A model generated the notes under the pieces. It was not told where the DNA came from and searched no databases. It saw only the letters and a program-made list of their open reading frames with translations. Position numbers and translations under genes: made by a program. 64,000 bases of DNA. It comes from Hyaloscypha bicolor E (taxonomy: Eukaryota; Ascomycota; Leotiomycetes; Helotiales; Hyaloscyphaceae). The DNA lies in NCBI RefSeq assembly GCF_002865645.1, contig NW_020194685.1, positions 2,939,363 to 3,003,362 of the forward strand, read 5' to 3'. Each line of letters opens with the position of its first letter. The stretch's first letter is position 1. This document shows, piece by piece, positions 1 through 12,359 of this stretch.

Positions 1-2962
1 GACCTCCTTGTGATTATAGTTAGTGCCGATTGTGTAAATAAGATCAAGGCCGTCATTATCTAAGGGCCCGATCTTCATTGCTAAGGTTATCAGCACTCGC
101 GTTGCAACGGCCCAGTGCGGCTTCATGGTGGCAGCATTGTCGACGACGAAAGCCTGTGATAGAGATCAGTAAGTCTCTCTTTCAAAAAAAAAACTACGTG
201 GGTAACCTACGATGTCGCGGTTGGAAATGAAGTTCTTGAGCCAAGGATCATCTGGGATCTTGCTTAAGAGAGATGAGAAGAGGCCCTTCTTGTCTCCCCA
301 CAGCTTCTCAAGGCGTGCGTGTTCATCAAATATTGCATAAGAGGGAGGTTGCATGCTTGTGGGCGAGAGTCCAACTGGTGGATCATGTTCTGAAACAGGA
401 TCGGGACTAATTTGAGGAGTTGGCGGCAGATTTTTGCTTGGAGTGACGTTGGGCGGTTGGCCATATGCTTGCGGAGGGCGCGCAGTACTTTCAGTGGCTA
501 TTTGTGTTACGGGAGCCTTGTCGATTTCGGGAGGCGTTACCGGAGGGCGGAAATCTTCATCTTCACCAAAGTATCCGCTCCGGCCTAGAACCTCCTTACC
601 CTTCCCTTTCGATAGATTTTTCTGCAATGGGGGTGCCGTTCGTTCTGTTGATGAGGAGGGGTTTGTAATCGTGGTACTACCAGGAGGGTCTTTGGGTTTG
701 AACGATTGCTGACTATCCTTCGGTGGGTGTGATGTAGCGTCCATAATGGCTGGGGGAAAGGCCCCAGCATGAGCGGCAACTGGACTGTCGTAGATGAGGT
801 TTATCACAGGAATATCTTCCCCCTTCTCCTTGCTGCTCGAGGCTGGTGAATCCTGGCAGCTCTTTGCCGAAGCGAATGCTTTCGAAACAGTTTCACTGGC
901 GTCCGCAGGATCCTGTTGAGGACTATCGCATGTTTCGAGGTCCTCATTCACAATGCCAAGGCCGATCTTAATTGCCCCCTCTCGATTCGCGGTCTTTCCA
1001 ATGACTATTCGCTCGAGACGTTCTGACTTCCTAACTCTTTCTGACCTTGGGCGAAGCTGAGATCGGTCATCTGGTGACAGGGATCCAGAGCTTCGCCCGG
1101 CGTTCTGAGTTGTGTTCACCTGGACAATTGGTGTCGCCGTAGCTGGTGCGCGCTTGTCTAGCTGCAACAAAGCTTCTAATGTATCTGGCTCAATCACCTT
1201 GAGGCTTCCTCTGTCTGTCAACTTTTGGTGCTCATTCTTCGCAAGTAAGATGATGTCTTCCAACTCTTCGCATAGCTGTTCGAAGCTCAGTCTCTTGCTC
1301 GGACTTTCCAGAAGCATCCTTTCCTCAATGAGATTGAGAACTCGGTAAGATATTGTGTCGGCTTTCCGTGAGGAGTTCCGAAGGAAATCATGCCAATGAA
1401 GGACGGAAGGCAGGACTTTTGTCCCGTCATGAAAAGCGTCGTCCCCTGAAGGAGCACCACCACCATTGCCATCTTTGGCACGTAGGCGAAGGTTCGCAAT
1501 TTCTAACATTCGAACTTGGCGATAGCTGTCATAAGTCTGTGAGCCAAGTATAACCCACGTTGCGACAGCTGAGAGAACGCATCCGAACGACCATGTGTCT
1601 ATTGTCTGCAAATGGGGCGTAATAGTTCCCAATCTTTGTTTATCACACTCTGGAGCGCCTGGATTGAGGTAGTTAGCTTCGCATATAGATAGCACGAGGT
1701 CTGCATTTACCATAAGTCTGCGTTCCACCAAGTATGAACGTACTCGTCCTTCCAATCACATCTTTCTCGAATTTTGTGAATCCAAAGTCGGCAAGTTTAA
1801 ACTCCCCACGCACTCGAAGTATGTTATCAGGCTTGATGTCACCATGCCATCTGTAAGATTGGCGTCAGTGAGGCTTATGACTTGCATATGGGGACTCACC
1901 CCTTATAGTATTGGATTTTCCCATCTTCGCCCTTGTATTCGAATTGATGCAATGACTTAAGGGTAGCAGCCACCTTGAACAGATCCTCCCAGAAAGCAAT
2001 GATCTCAGTGTTCAAAACCGGAGGGTATGTGTCTGCAAGGTACTCATCGAGATCTTGCTGGCCATATTCGAGAATGATGTTGTGGTTCGGTGAGGTGTCT
2101 CCCCCTTCCCTGAAGTGGTATTCTCCCAGATACTTCACAACACCCTCCTGGGTACGAACGCCCCTAAATGCCTCGCTTTCGAACTTATATATATCTTCCC
2201 AACCAGCGACATAAGACTTGATCGCGAATTCGTAACACTGAAGGAAGGTTAGTGGAAGATAATTAAGCCTAGGCGAATTAAACGTACCAAGCCGAAAATT
2301 GGATCTTTATGCTTGGAGGACTCTAAGGCTTTCTTCAACTCTTTCGATTCCACAACATCTTCCTGGATTTTGTAATGGCGCACATTGGCAGTTCCGCCCT
2401 TTTTATTGATCACCACTCCGTGGATGAAAGGAAGGATGCAGGGCCCGGATGGAAAATCTGTGTCCATGTGAAGTTCCAGAGAGGCAGGACAAAAGGCCCA
2501 TCGAACTTCATCGAATGCGTCAATGACAGCCTTGTAGTCATATTGTGTATAGCCCCTTGGAAGCAACGGCCGCTCCTTCGTCAAGTCCTCCACAATGGAA
2601 TTGTATCGGCTCTTCGGGTCGGCGTACAAGAGGAGATAATTGTCGGAAAGATTGCATCGCACGAAGATGTCAATCAGGTGTCCACAGTTGACATCTGGAT
2701 GTAAGAGAACTGCGAGAACGAGCTGGTGCTTGGTGCATTTATCGGCTGTTATCTTTGGGAAGCCATCGCCATCGTAAAAGGAAGAGACTAGTCGCACAAC
2801 ATTCGTAACCGCCTCGCCCGGCGACTTCTTGTTCATCCATGCTCTGATGTCGCTCGGAAGGTAGAATATCTTGTCCTCCCAGTTGCGACGCTCTTTTTGC
2901 TGTAAATGGCGTAGGAAAGCTTCACGATAGGGTGATTGTGGGGCGGAACGAGGCTCGCTCAT
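1..2962 (-). CDS. Protein kinase-like / vWA-like fusion protein, 3' end outside window
   Basis: Five exons on the minus strand: 2962-2288, 2237-1900, 1850-1711, 1658-211 and 153 to beyond base 1; all junctions keep frame and have GT-AG ends. At least 918 residues. Residues 1-225 are an N-terminal region seen in fungal accessory kinases. The kinase domain follows: FAIK lysine near residue 232, HGDIKPDN catalytic loop near 340-347 (HGD instead of HRD), ADFG at 358-361, and the GGTQTYGAPE activation segment ending near 388. A long Ser/Pro-rich, probably disordered tail covers about 500-840. The last exon begins AFVVDNAATMKPHW, the start of a von Willebrand A-like fold; the MIDAS-type motif is degenerate (Ala where Ser is usual). 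Catalysis is plausible but substrate and pathway are unknown. The kinase assignment is firm, the vWA assignment good. Confidence 0.88.
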
Positions 2963-3644
2963 GATGGTAGGCAGTTTGATAAGTTACCTCGATGCTAGGG
3001 ATAACAAATAAGACACATAGAGGAAATAATAGTCAATATGGAGGCGAGAAGCGTTGAGAACAACTGATGGTTTTCATTTGAGGTTTGGGAGATCAGTCGG
3101 AGCCTCGCCGTAGCAGCCACAGGCTCACAGAACCGGCGGGGGAGATGGGGCTCAAGGCGGGAAACGGGAGGGAGAGGGGCCGCCATTGCTCAGGCAGAGA
3201 GGCTGGGGGGAGGCTGAGAGACAAAGCGCAGATGCAGTCACCGAGAGCTGAGGTGGTGGCTGGCGCGCCTGTGCCAGGCCAGTTGGCCGCCATTGGCTTG
3301 CCCGCCCGCCCATGCAGAGACCGCATGGATCACATTTTATATAGAATGCTTGGTCGAGAGACTTCCGACAGTGACACACTTCACTTCAAGTACACCGATA
3401 CCCATAAACTAAGTAGATATTTACGTGGCTATGTTTATGGCTTTCTGTTACTACGCTGGTAACAGTTTGTGCTGAAGTCCGCCTCTTTTGATCCACTGTC
3501 CCTACCTACGCAAATCTCTTCTTAGCAACCTGCCCCAGTTTGGCATCAACTCGTCCAGTTGCAGCCGGTCTTCTTGGACGCTTCATCTAGCCTCAACCTC
3601 CAAGATGTCTCCCTCCTAAAAATTCAAGATAATGCCCACTACTT
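2963..3644. other. Intergenic, tail-to-promoter spacer
   Basis: Lies between the start of the kinase/vWA gene and the stop codon of the CorA-like gene, both on the minus strand. It should hold the kinase gene's promoter. I see a GC-rich stretch around 3090-3320 but no supportable coding region. Confidence 0.5.
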
Positions 3645-5382
3645 TCACACCTTACTTTCCACAGAAGACGATGCCTTTCTTGCTCTAGGACGCCATTTCC
3701 ATTTGTCCGACATCCACAGTGGCCGATGCAGGTCTTCTGCATCCATCGGCAGAACCTCACGTTGTGATCTCCTCTCCGCCAAACTCTTCCAAATGTACGC
3801 AAATACAATCGTCAACACTGTCAGCGGTAGGGTGACCTGCACCCATCTCACCATCGCCACATTCGAAAAGCTACCCTTTTCTTGTCCCTGACCTTGATAC
3901 TTGACAATATCTGTACTGAAGAACGTCGACACAAAGGTTGCAGGGAGATAAATCAGAGTCACAATCGTGATGATCCGCACTATGATGGCCTCATTCTCCA
4001 TGTTCATGTTTAGCCTTTCAAGTCGATGCTGTTTCACCAGTTCCATTCTGTCAGTCGTGATTCTGACAAGTGCATCTGCACGGTCGATTTGCAGTCTGAA
4101 GTCGTCTATCAGATTGCCCAGCTGGCTGGCAAAGACACCAATATCATCACTGCAGGACCCTCTCATGGGAAACTCTTCGTTGTCTCGAAGATCGGTGTAG
4201 AATCGCCGAAGCGAGGTCATCACATCCACGTTTGCCTTGAGGACGGAGGTTACCTCTCGAACCTTCTCGGCCCATCGCTGTAGGTGCTGGATATCTCTTG
4301 CAGTGTAAATGTGGTGATGATGCCCTTTACCGGTTGGACCCAAGACCGCCATTTCCGTCTTGGAAAGTTGAGTTAGCTTGTGAGTCCTTAATGGTTGAAG
4401 AGAATTTGACTTGCATCCTTTTCAATAGTATATTCCAACCACTTTATATACCCTCGCCAATCTTCGGTCGACCAGTGACAGAAAAGCAAATGAGCCGACA
4501 GACTCGACCGAAAGCATTCGTCCGGTGTTCCAAAGGCTTTATCCTCGGGCCTCGCACCGTTTCCCGTCAGTTCTTTGAAACGCTGCTGAATATCCAAGCC
4601 GCCTTTCGTCACAATCCAGAGCGCGTTGCCTCCGACAACATCAAGTTGGTGATAAAACGCGGCCTGCCTTATTGACCATTGGTTCTTGCTGTGGTCCTTG
4701 GGATCTTCGAACTTGAAAGTAACACCCTTCAGGTTGTAACATAGCTGATAATGCTTCCCTGATCGACCCAAACTATCGATTCCAGAGCTTCCGTGCTGCA
4801 ATTTGAGGTTCTTCTGCTCGCGAAAGCTGCTGAATCTTAGATCTCGCGCCTCGCTCTGGAGACCGAAGACCGATATGAAGTCCAAATAATCTGGCATCAC
4901 TTGGTGGAACGTGAAGAGCTCCAGCAGCATCGAACGAGTGATTCCCAGACGAGCTCGTGAGTTTGCGCCGTAGATGTATACAAATCGGCATTTTGGATCT
5001 TTCCGCTGTACAGCAACCACTGGATTCTGGGGATCATTGGGATCGTGGACTACCTTCACGCCAAACCATTTTGTGAGCTCATCCGGCGATTGGATGTTTA
5101 GTTTATCCAAATCTACAGCATCTTATTAGTGTACAATTTTAGCATGGGTTTCTTTGGGGGCAGACCTTCTCCATTGCCGTCGTCGGTTTTTAGATCCCGA
5201 ATCGGCACTTCCAATCTCTTGATGTCCGTTTCGAACAGGTTTGGAGTCGCGAAATCCAGCCTTGTCGCATATGCTGTCAATGCACTCGGATACGTGCTCA
5301 CGGTTCTCCGGATCAGATTGCGCGGGTATGAATCTCGGTCGATATACGACTTTTGGAAATTAGCAGGCAGCGGCAAGTACAT
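3645..5382 (-). CDS. CorA-like divalent cation transporter domain protein
   Basis: Three exons: 5382-5166, 5112-4415, 4358-3645, giving 542 residues. The first intron is GT-AG with a CTAAT branch site; the second (4414-4359) keeps frame only with a GC-AG intron (GCAAGT donor). The N-terminal 300 residues form a soluble domain typical of fungal CorA-like proteins. Two C-terminal membrane segments lie near 430-452 (IITIVTLIYLPATFVSTFFS) and 478-496, preceded by a helical region. The first membrane helix ends in FVSTFFSTDIV, without the GMN selectivity motif of true Mg2+ channels, so magnesium transport is not assured. These proteins are expanded in Leotiomycetes and Sordariomycetes. The start is the first ATG after an in-frame TGA. 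Confidence 0.82.
4359..4414 (-). other. GC-AG intron in the CorA-like gene
   Basis: Reading on the minus strand, GAT is followed by GCAAGT, and a TTTCCAAG acceptor lies 56 bases on with a GCTAAC branch-like site before it. No GT donor nearby gives a phase that matches any usable acceptor. Confidence 0.6.
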
Positions 5383-5866
5383 CGTCGATCACAGAACGTT
5401 CTTTTGCAAGATACTAGACAATTGTTCAAGGCCACCCAAACAATTCGATGGAGAATATTGAAGGGTTAATAAAGCTTCTACAAAATTACAGCCCCAGAGG
5501 CTCTGTCTGAGAAGTTGAAGTCAAGGCGACATGTTGGCTACGCAGGGCTTATCGCGGGCGACTAGGAATGTGACACAATTTGCACATGGAACATGCCATT
5601 TGAGACTAAGACATTTCGATTGGTCCAGCATGACGATTACAAGGCTCTGCGGCAATGTGGAATAATTACGATGTCTGCCTGTGTGGCTTGGCTGAGTTGG
5701 CTCTAAGCCACCGCCTCTCCACCATGTTGAACACCATTATTCAGGCGTCCTTTGTCGGCGTCGACCGCCCGTATTGATGTCTCTCAAAGCAGCGATGTTG
5801 TCTCGATCTCCCTGTAGGCACATGAAATGTCAGCGTGTACTCGGCCTTCGTTGACAACAAGTCTAG
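5383..5866. other. Intergenic, no gene seen
   Basis: Upstream of the CorA-like start and downstream of the small minus-strand gene. Presumably carries the CorA-like promoter. No motif I can support. Confidence 0.4.
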
Positions 5867-6321
5867 CTAGAAATGACGACGCACATCTGTCAATCGCTCA
5901 GGTATCTCGAACAGCCATTGATCCAGTTCCTAGACAACCACGTCAGTATCAAGTACTCCCACGTCAGCCAAGAAACAACTCATACTCTCCGCTCAGCAAG
6001 CCTAATACCAGGCCATTTCCTCTCCAAATATCCCCTCAACGCCTCCCAAGTCAGACCTTCGTAGCAAGAAAAATGCTCTTGAAACGGCCACTTCTCTCTC
6101 TCTTTATTTGATCTTGTAGATGTTCCGGTTCCTCGACGTCGAAATGAGTCAAACGTCGGAGACCTAAATGTTGTTCGCCGCTCAGGTGGCTCTCCGCCAC
6201 CTGCTTGATTTCCTTGCGGGCTACCCGGCATCGCTAATGGTCGGTTCAAAGGCAAGGGATATACGTCTGATAGATAAACAGCGGCTGTGAGAGATGGAGT
6301 TGGGTTGACTGCGAGGCACAT
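5867..6321 (-). CDS. Small uncharacterised protein, 132 residues
   Basis: Two exons, 6321-5986 and 5929-5867, joined by a 56-base GT-AG intron (GTATGA donor, TGTCTAG acceptor). Splicing removes the TGA directly after exon 1 and adds RELDQWLFEIPERLTDV before a TAG stop. The first 70 residues are Pro/Gly/Ser-rich and low complexity. The last 60 (KWPFQEHFSCYEGLTWEALR onward) have balanced, amphipathic composition and read like a compact conserved domain. I do not recognise the family. No signal peptide or membrane span is evident. Confidence 0.5.
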
Positions 6322-6694
6322 CTGCTGTGGCGAGACGGGGTATTATATCACAGAATATTACTCAAGGTGAGGATGAGGCTGAGAATCTTGCTGCCTTGAG
6401 GGCATTCCCTTCTCTGAATGAAATGCATATGTGGTGGCGTGCTTTCATGCGGGTGATACGGTTTGGGTGATATGCAGCTGCAAGTTACGAAAAACAATTA
6501 TCTCGAGACTTCGGAGGGTTTGATTATGTTTACGGGGTATCGGTTTCCTTCAATTCCATGCAGATTGCAACACATTTTCTCTGTCGGCTGACTGCAGACC
6601 AGCAAAGTTCGCGGTAGAAAAAAAACTCAAAACGCGATTTGCACTTCAAAGACTTGAATGCTCAGCAGAGTGGAAACAATCGAATGGTTTCACT
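6322..6694. other. Intergenic left flank of the retrotransposon
   Basis: Unmutated-looking single-copy DNA upstream of the left target duplication; contains the probable promoter of the small minus-strand gene. No other feature seen. Confidence 0.4.
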
Positions 6695-6699
6695 ATTCC
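6695..6699 (+). repeat. Left target site duplication (ATTCC)
   Basis: ATTCC lies immediately before the left LTR and recurs immediately after the right LTR at 17146-17150, as expected for the 5-bp duplication made by Ty3/gypsy integrases. Confidence 0.85.
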
Positions 6700-6814
6700 T
6701 GTGATGGCACGTGCGTCACGTGGTAGCGCTGTGGTGTGGCGCTACTGCCACATTAGGTAGCTTCGTAGCAGTAGAATTGATTATCTTCTTTCTCCTCCTT
6801 CTTGTTATTCAATA
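6700..6814 (+). repeat. Left LTR (115 bp)
   Basis: Starts TGTGATGG and ends in AATA (ancestrally AACA, as in the right copy, giving TG...CA ends). It differs from the right LTR at two positions only, 6736 (G versus A) and 6813 (T versus C), both explained by CpA-to-TpA change on one strand. Confidence 0.93.
6708..6722. promoter_or_regulatory. Pair of CACGTG E-boxes in the LTR
   Basis: Two CACGTG hexamers at 6708-6713 and 6717-6722, three bases apart, near the LTR start. The same pair is at 17039-17044 and 17048-17053 in the right LTR. CACGTG is the core site of bHLH factors of the Cbf1/Pho4 type; use here is inferred. Confidence 0.45.
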
Positions 6815-6827
6815 TGGTAGCAATGCC
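6815..6827 (+). other. Primer binding site candidate
   Basis: TGGTAGCAATGCC follows the left LTR directly. Its first eight bases resemble the complement of an initiator-Met tRNA 3' end, as used by yeast Ty1 and Ty3. The tRNA identity is tentative. Confidence 0.6.
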
Positions 6828-8309
6828 TTAAATCGGCTGTAAAAGCACGAATTGAAATCTGCTATCGTAGTACGATTGATTCAGGAGATCAAGCGCTTCC
6901 GCCATGTATTACTGCAGTGCCGTCGAACGTCCCTCGTAGTCCATACGTAATGACGCTTAATGGCACTACTACGAACCATTAATCAAGACACTTCAATAAT
7001 CGAACCGAACTTCTCCTCGAAGTATAGGAACGAATGACCAGAAGCTATAATATAGATAGTAAGCCCACTACTAGTATCCTCTCCTATACCTAAAAAGCAA
7101 GGCAAGAACCGAATACGAGCTACTAACGGGTAATATACTTTTGATCCCGATTTCTCTCCTATACTTAGTAACTTGGGTACTAGCAAAGTAATAATAAAGC
7201 TAACGGCTTCAAAACTCGATATTAATACTATTCTCGAAATAGTAATGGTACTAATAACGGTTCTAATCGAGAGTATAGCCGGCCCCTCCCATATATTACT
7301 AATAAATCAAGAAGAATTACCCTAACTAATAGAATATTACCGTCGGACTATATCCGATATATATTAATATTATAGAACTACCTCAGATCTAACGTTTCTA
7401 TAATAAATTAATACCTTGGCATTTCCGGAATCATAATTAGTAGCCTTTACCAAATAATAGCCATTACTAATAGCAGAGTTATTAGTAGTATTAAGGCCCT
7501 TACTATATCAGGAATTAATACCCTCGAGGCTTATAACTCTAAATTACTAAACGCCCGAAAAGCAAGAGGAATATCGAGCTAGTAAGGAAACCAATATCTA
7601 TAATACTAGTCCCAAGGTATTGCTATAATATACTTTACCCTACGGACCACGATATACCTTTACTATTTCAGATATCTTAGCCAGAAGAACCTCGGGTTAA
7701 TAGAATACCCTTTACTCCTAGCTATCCGTTTCAAGATACCCTTTTTTCCGTAATATTAGAGGTAATAATAGCAGACTACTTCCCAGACTATAATACTTCT
7801 TTATAAACGTTAATAATATAATATCCCTAATACTATTATAAAACCTATTATAATTATTATCTAGTACCGAGATCCGATACTCTAAGGTATAATAGAAAAA
7901 GGATACTATAATAATTATAGAAATTAGTAAAGAACTTAATAATAATAGCTTTCTATATCTCGGAGATATCCTAATAACGGGAGATATTACTATAGCCAAG
8001 ACATTTCTACAGGTTATAGATAGTAATACCCGATAATAGCTAAGAGCAAAGGCCTTAGAGACTATTTATAGCCAGAATTCGTTAATATCGGAAGTAGTAG
8101 CCTTTACCTGCTTCCTGGAATAATTCCGGAAGGAACCTCCTAAAGATAAGGCTATTAATATTATATCGGAGATCTCTCGTTATAGTAGAGAGAATACCGG
8201 ACGAGGCGGACAATAATCCAGAGCTATATCCCGAATCTCCCAGATACTATATAGTAACGGATAATAGAATACTAGAGGTTAAGGCAAGACTAGCTTTTAA
8301 TTATATAAT

Positions 8310-9110
8310 ATTAGTAGTATGCCTCCGGATAATAACGATAATAGAGACTTCTCGGATAATAAGTATAACTACTACTATTACTTTAAGGAGTTCGAATACC
8401 ATAAGAAATAATACTAGACTAGAACTATCTTATGAAACCGCTAGTATTCTAGCAAGAATAAAAGATACCAGAATAACTATAGAATACTATTCTATGGAGT
8501 TAAAAGACTAAGAATTAATGAAGTCGGTATCTTTAATAGTATACTAGATACCCTATCCGCTATTATTTATAGTAAATGCTTAATAATACTAGTAGGCATA
8601 TATAAAGATTGCCTAGTTCTTGCTATCCTACTATTATATATAAAGGGCAAGGCAGTAACCTGGTTTAACGGACTAGAAGATAAAGTTACTATTCTTATAA
8701 TAGAATTAATTAAAGAGTAAAAGATTTAGCTAGTATAATACTTTTATATTAATTTTTCCTAGGCCTTAGTAAAAGCAGATAGTATATAATACTACTTTAA
8801 TAATAAAACGGAGATAGATATTAGAGAATATATCTCTAGGAAATATAGACTATATAGAGAAGCTAGTAAGACAAATCAAGATAATATTATTTGCCATATT
8901 TATAATAGCCTGGACTTTACTTTTATAATAGTAGTACCCCTTTGAGAAACGAATAATATAATAAATGACTTTTAAGCTAAAGTATATATTGCGGAATACT
9001 AGGCAAGATAGTAATTCAAATAACTCTAAATATACCTTAATATTATTAAAAAATAGAACCAAGATATAAGAAAACTTATTAAATAGTCCCAAGTTTAGTA
9101 TACTATTCCG
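8310..9110 (+). pseudogene. Gag relic
   Basis: Open stretches in several frames with many TAG/TAA codons. Around 8520-9000 the translation holds capsid-like signatures of fungal gypsy Gag: KAVTWFNGLEDKV near 8650 and EIDIREYISRKYRLYREA near 8815. Exact limits cannot be set because of the mutation load. Confidence 0.65.
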
Positions 9111-9354
9111 GCAGATAACTTTTAATAAAACATATATTACTTTAATAATAACCGTTTTAGTAAGTTTAGCTATAATAAGCTAGAGGAACCTTTAAAAGTA
9201 TTATTTAAGAAAGTTATAGAGGAAGTAGAGATAATTCTATTTATATACTGCCTACCAGGAATTAAGTAGATAGATAGTATCCTATAAAACTAGTTAGGAA
9301 CAAGTAATACTTCTTTAGCGGGCCCCTCCTAATATTAATATAATAAATACGGAA

Positions 9355-9480
9355 ATAACTAGAGTAATAACGGAAATAACTAGAATAATAATAGAAATAA
9401 CTAGAATAATAATAGTAATAACTAGAATAATAATAGTAATAGCTAGTGCTTCTATAGTAATTACTAGAATAATAATAATA
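9355..9480 (+). repeat. 21-bp tandem repeat in the gag region
   Basis: Six consecutive 21-base units (9355, 9376, 9397, 9418, 9439 and 9460) of the form ATAACTAGAATAATAATAGNA, units 3 and 4 identical. It was probably a seven-residue repeat of an Asn/Ser-rich linker in Gag before mutation. Confidence 0.85.
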
Positions 9481-10529
9481 ATAGAAACGGATTTATACCT
9501 CAATAAGTTTATATCTTTATTATTAATACGGATAATAGAAAGAAGAAATATGTTATAGTTAATTGGGATACTTATAAATAATACTAGAGTAAATATTATA
9601 CTAATACCTTTATTATTGGAATAGATTAAGATACTAATAATAGAACTACTCCTAACTCTTTATTATCCGGAGAGGAGGGAAACTTTCAAGCGGATTACTA
9701 GGGTAAAAGCCGAGCCCGCTCTCCTAGTATCTTTTATTACTACTAATATTAATAGCTACTTTACCTTTTAGTACTTTTATATACTTAGTAATAACGAGAA
9801 TTAAGAAAACATATTTAGGAACGGAAAGCAAATCAAAGATTAGCTATATTATAGAGATATAATATACCCCGGCTCTACTAGTTCCTATACTAATAAATCA
9901 AATTACTATTACTAATCTTATAATATTATCCAGATCTATACTAATAAAAACTAATATAGTAATATATAATAATCTATAAGACCTTAATAACTCTAATAAC
10001 GAGATACCCGTTATATTAATAATATAACTAAAACCTCTAGCCGGGCCAATAACTAAACCAAGTATAGTATACTAGTTACTAATAGTTATAAACTCGGATA
10101 AAGATAATATTATTTATATTAAGGATAACTTACTAGAAGAAGCTAAAGAGCTACTATCAGATATTAATAGTAATATATTCTCGCCCTACCCAGAGGGTCT
10201 AGAACCCGAATATATATTATAGGAAATAATACCTACTTCTGCCTCGGAATTAGAGAATAGTAATAAGGTAATAAAGCTCTTGAAATACTCTGCTTTAAAA
10301 AGAAAGCGAAAAATATTAAAGAAGATAGTAATCCTTATTAATGGAATATTATATACTTTAAATACAAATATCCGAGATATTATATATATATTAGATAGCC
10401 AAACTCAGTTATTCTATTCTAATACCAGGTCTCCCATAATCCTAATTAATAGACTAATATTATGAAAGAAGTTCCCCTAGCTAGTAGAGATACTACTACC
10501 GTAAGAGGACTAGTTATAACTAACGGGAG

Positions 10530-10700
10530 TGGGCCATAGCCCTATTACAAAAACCTTCGTTAGCCTACTGGTGTCTTGCCTTATTACGGATAAGCAGATA
10601 GTATACTTCTTACTAGAGGTTAGCTATATAGTTAACTATTTACCGGGTAGAATCTTATTAAGGATATAATTCTTAAAAAAGCATTAATTTCATTTTAGAT
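10530..10700 (+). pseudogene. Possible retroviral-type aspartic protease relic
   Basis: Near 10560-10650 the translation runs VSLLVSCLITDKQIVYFLLE and then a VNYL segment, resembling the region around the LLDSG active site of gypsy proteases, with the aspartate position not preserved. Placement between gag and reverse transcriptase supports it; sequence support is weak. Confidence 0.4.
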
Positions 10701-11289
10701 AGGAAAAGGAAAATAAAGCAGATTACCTCAAAGTCGGGGATACTAGAGGCCTAATATTTATCTTTATACTAATATCCCCTAGAGAGAGGCGAATATACCG
10801 GGCTACTAGGGTTTACCTTACCGAAGCAGTTACTATAGTACCAGGAATAGAAGTTAACCTTCTAGTATAATACAGAATACTTCTATTATAAGAAGCAGAA
10901 TACCTGCTATAGCTAGTTATATAAAAGGACAAGGTAATCTACTGCTTTGGCTCTATAGTTAATAGTATAACTAATAGAATACCTTAACTAATACTATATA
11001 CTAACTTTGGTAATATTCCGATTTATCTACTAAAAGGCATCTATATCGGAATATTAGCGGAATATCTAGACCTTAATAGTAAAGAAGCAGAGGTTCTTAT
11101 AAACCTAGCGGAAATCTTTAATAGCAAGTTACTAATAACTAATAATAAACCTAAAGAGAGATACCCTAATAGTTTTCCCTTTTTAGTGAGATCTCCTAAT
11201 AAAAAGGAAGCTAATATTATAATAGCAGATATCTCGGATTACTGGGGACCAGAAGTATAGTAATAAGTCAGGAATCTGTTCTACTAATA

Positions 11290-12180
11290 TATAATGCTTT
11301 TTAGACCGAGCTTGGGTTACTTTAATAACGGTATTATAATACCTATTTCTTTTAAAAAAGAAGTAGATATTTCGGACCTTAGGCAGGTACTATACCTGCT
11401 ATTACGGCGAGACGAGAAGGGAATAGATTTAGTACTTAATCCTATAAAGCTAGAAGAAGCTTTAGAACCTGTATTATTAGGACGACCTTTTCCTATAGTA
11501 TTACTAGTATTTATAGTATGGAAAAATAATAAACCAAGAGTTATTATTAACCTATAGCAGGTTAATATGAAGTTAAATATAGATACCTACCTATTACTAA
11601 AGCAAGATATAATTCTGGTAGCCCTTAGAGGGTCCTAGATCTTTTCGAGTCTGGATCTTACTAAATCCTTTTTCTAATAAAAGATTACTCTAGAAGATTA
11701 GTAAAAGGTAATAATAGTAATGCCCTATAGAGGTTATAAATAGCTAATAGTAGCTATTATAGGCCTAGTAATAATACCAAGTTTCTTCTAATATTATATA
11801 GAGAGCCTATTTAGTAATTACTTATAGTAGTTTATCCTTATATATATTAATAATATTATTATATTCTCTAGGATAATTAAATAGTACTTGTATAACCTGA
11901 GTATAGTACTCTTACTACTTGAGAAGTCCGGTATTACGCTTTCTATTACCAAATACTACTTCCTATAGCCAAGTATATAGGTATTAGATTATAAGGTATT
12001 AAAACTTGGGCTTAGTATCCTAGAAAACAAGATTAAAATAGTTAAGGTATAGAACTTCCCGGAGAATTTAGTATAGCTAGAGATTATTATTAGCTTTTTT
12101 GAATACTACTATAAATTTATTAACTATTATACCAAGATTATAGAACTACTTATAGAATTAAAAATAGTAGGCTTTAGGAA
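11290..12180 (+). pseudogene. Reverse transcriptase relic
   Basis: The least damaged part (11294-11557) is open for 87 codons and ends NNKPRVIINL. Past in-frame stops come FSSLDLTKSFF near 11645, MPYRGYK near 11720, and YINNIIIFSR near 11850. The last is the YIDDI catalytic box with both aspartates changed to asparagine, so the enzyme would be dead even without the stops. ILENKIKIVKV and FFEYYYKFINYY near 12110 mark the thumb region. Confidence 0.9.
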
Positions 12181-12359
12181 CGGACTAAAGAAAGGCAGGA
12201 AGAGGGCCAACTTTACTAAAGTAATACTAATACCCTTGCCTCTATATATTACTATTTAGCCGGAAAGTAAGAAAAAGAAAAAGAAAGTTTTATTAGTAGA
12301 AAGCAAGCCTAATAATGACTTTATAGACTATTACTATAAAGCCTTTAAGACTATATAGA

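Noticed and set aside
6983..10465. Scattered open frames inside the retrotransposon on both strands
   Set aside because: They arise from TA-rich hypermutated sequence and do not follow the gag-pol frame.
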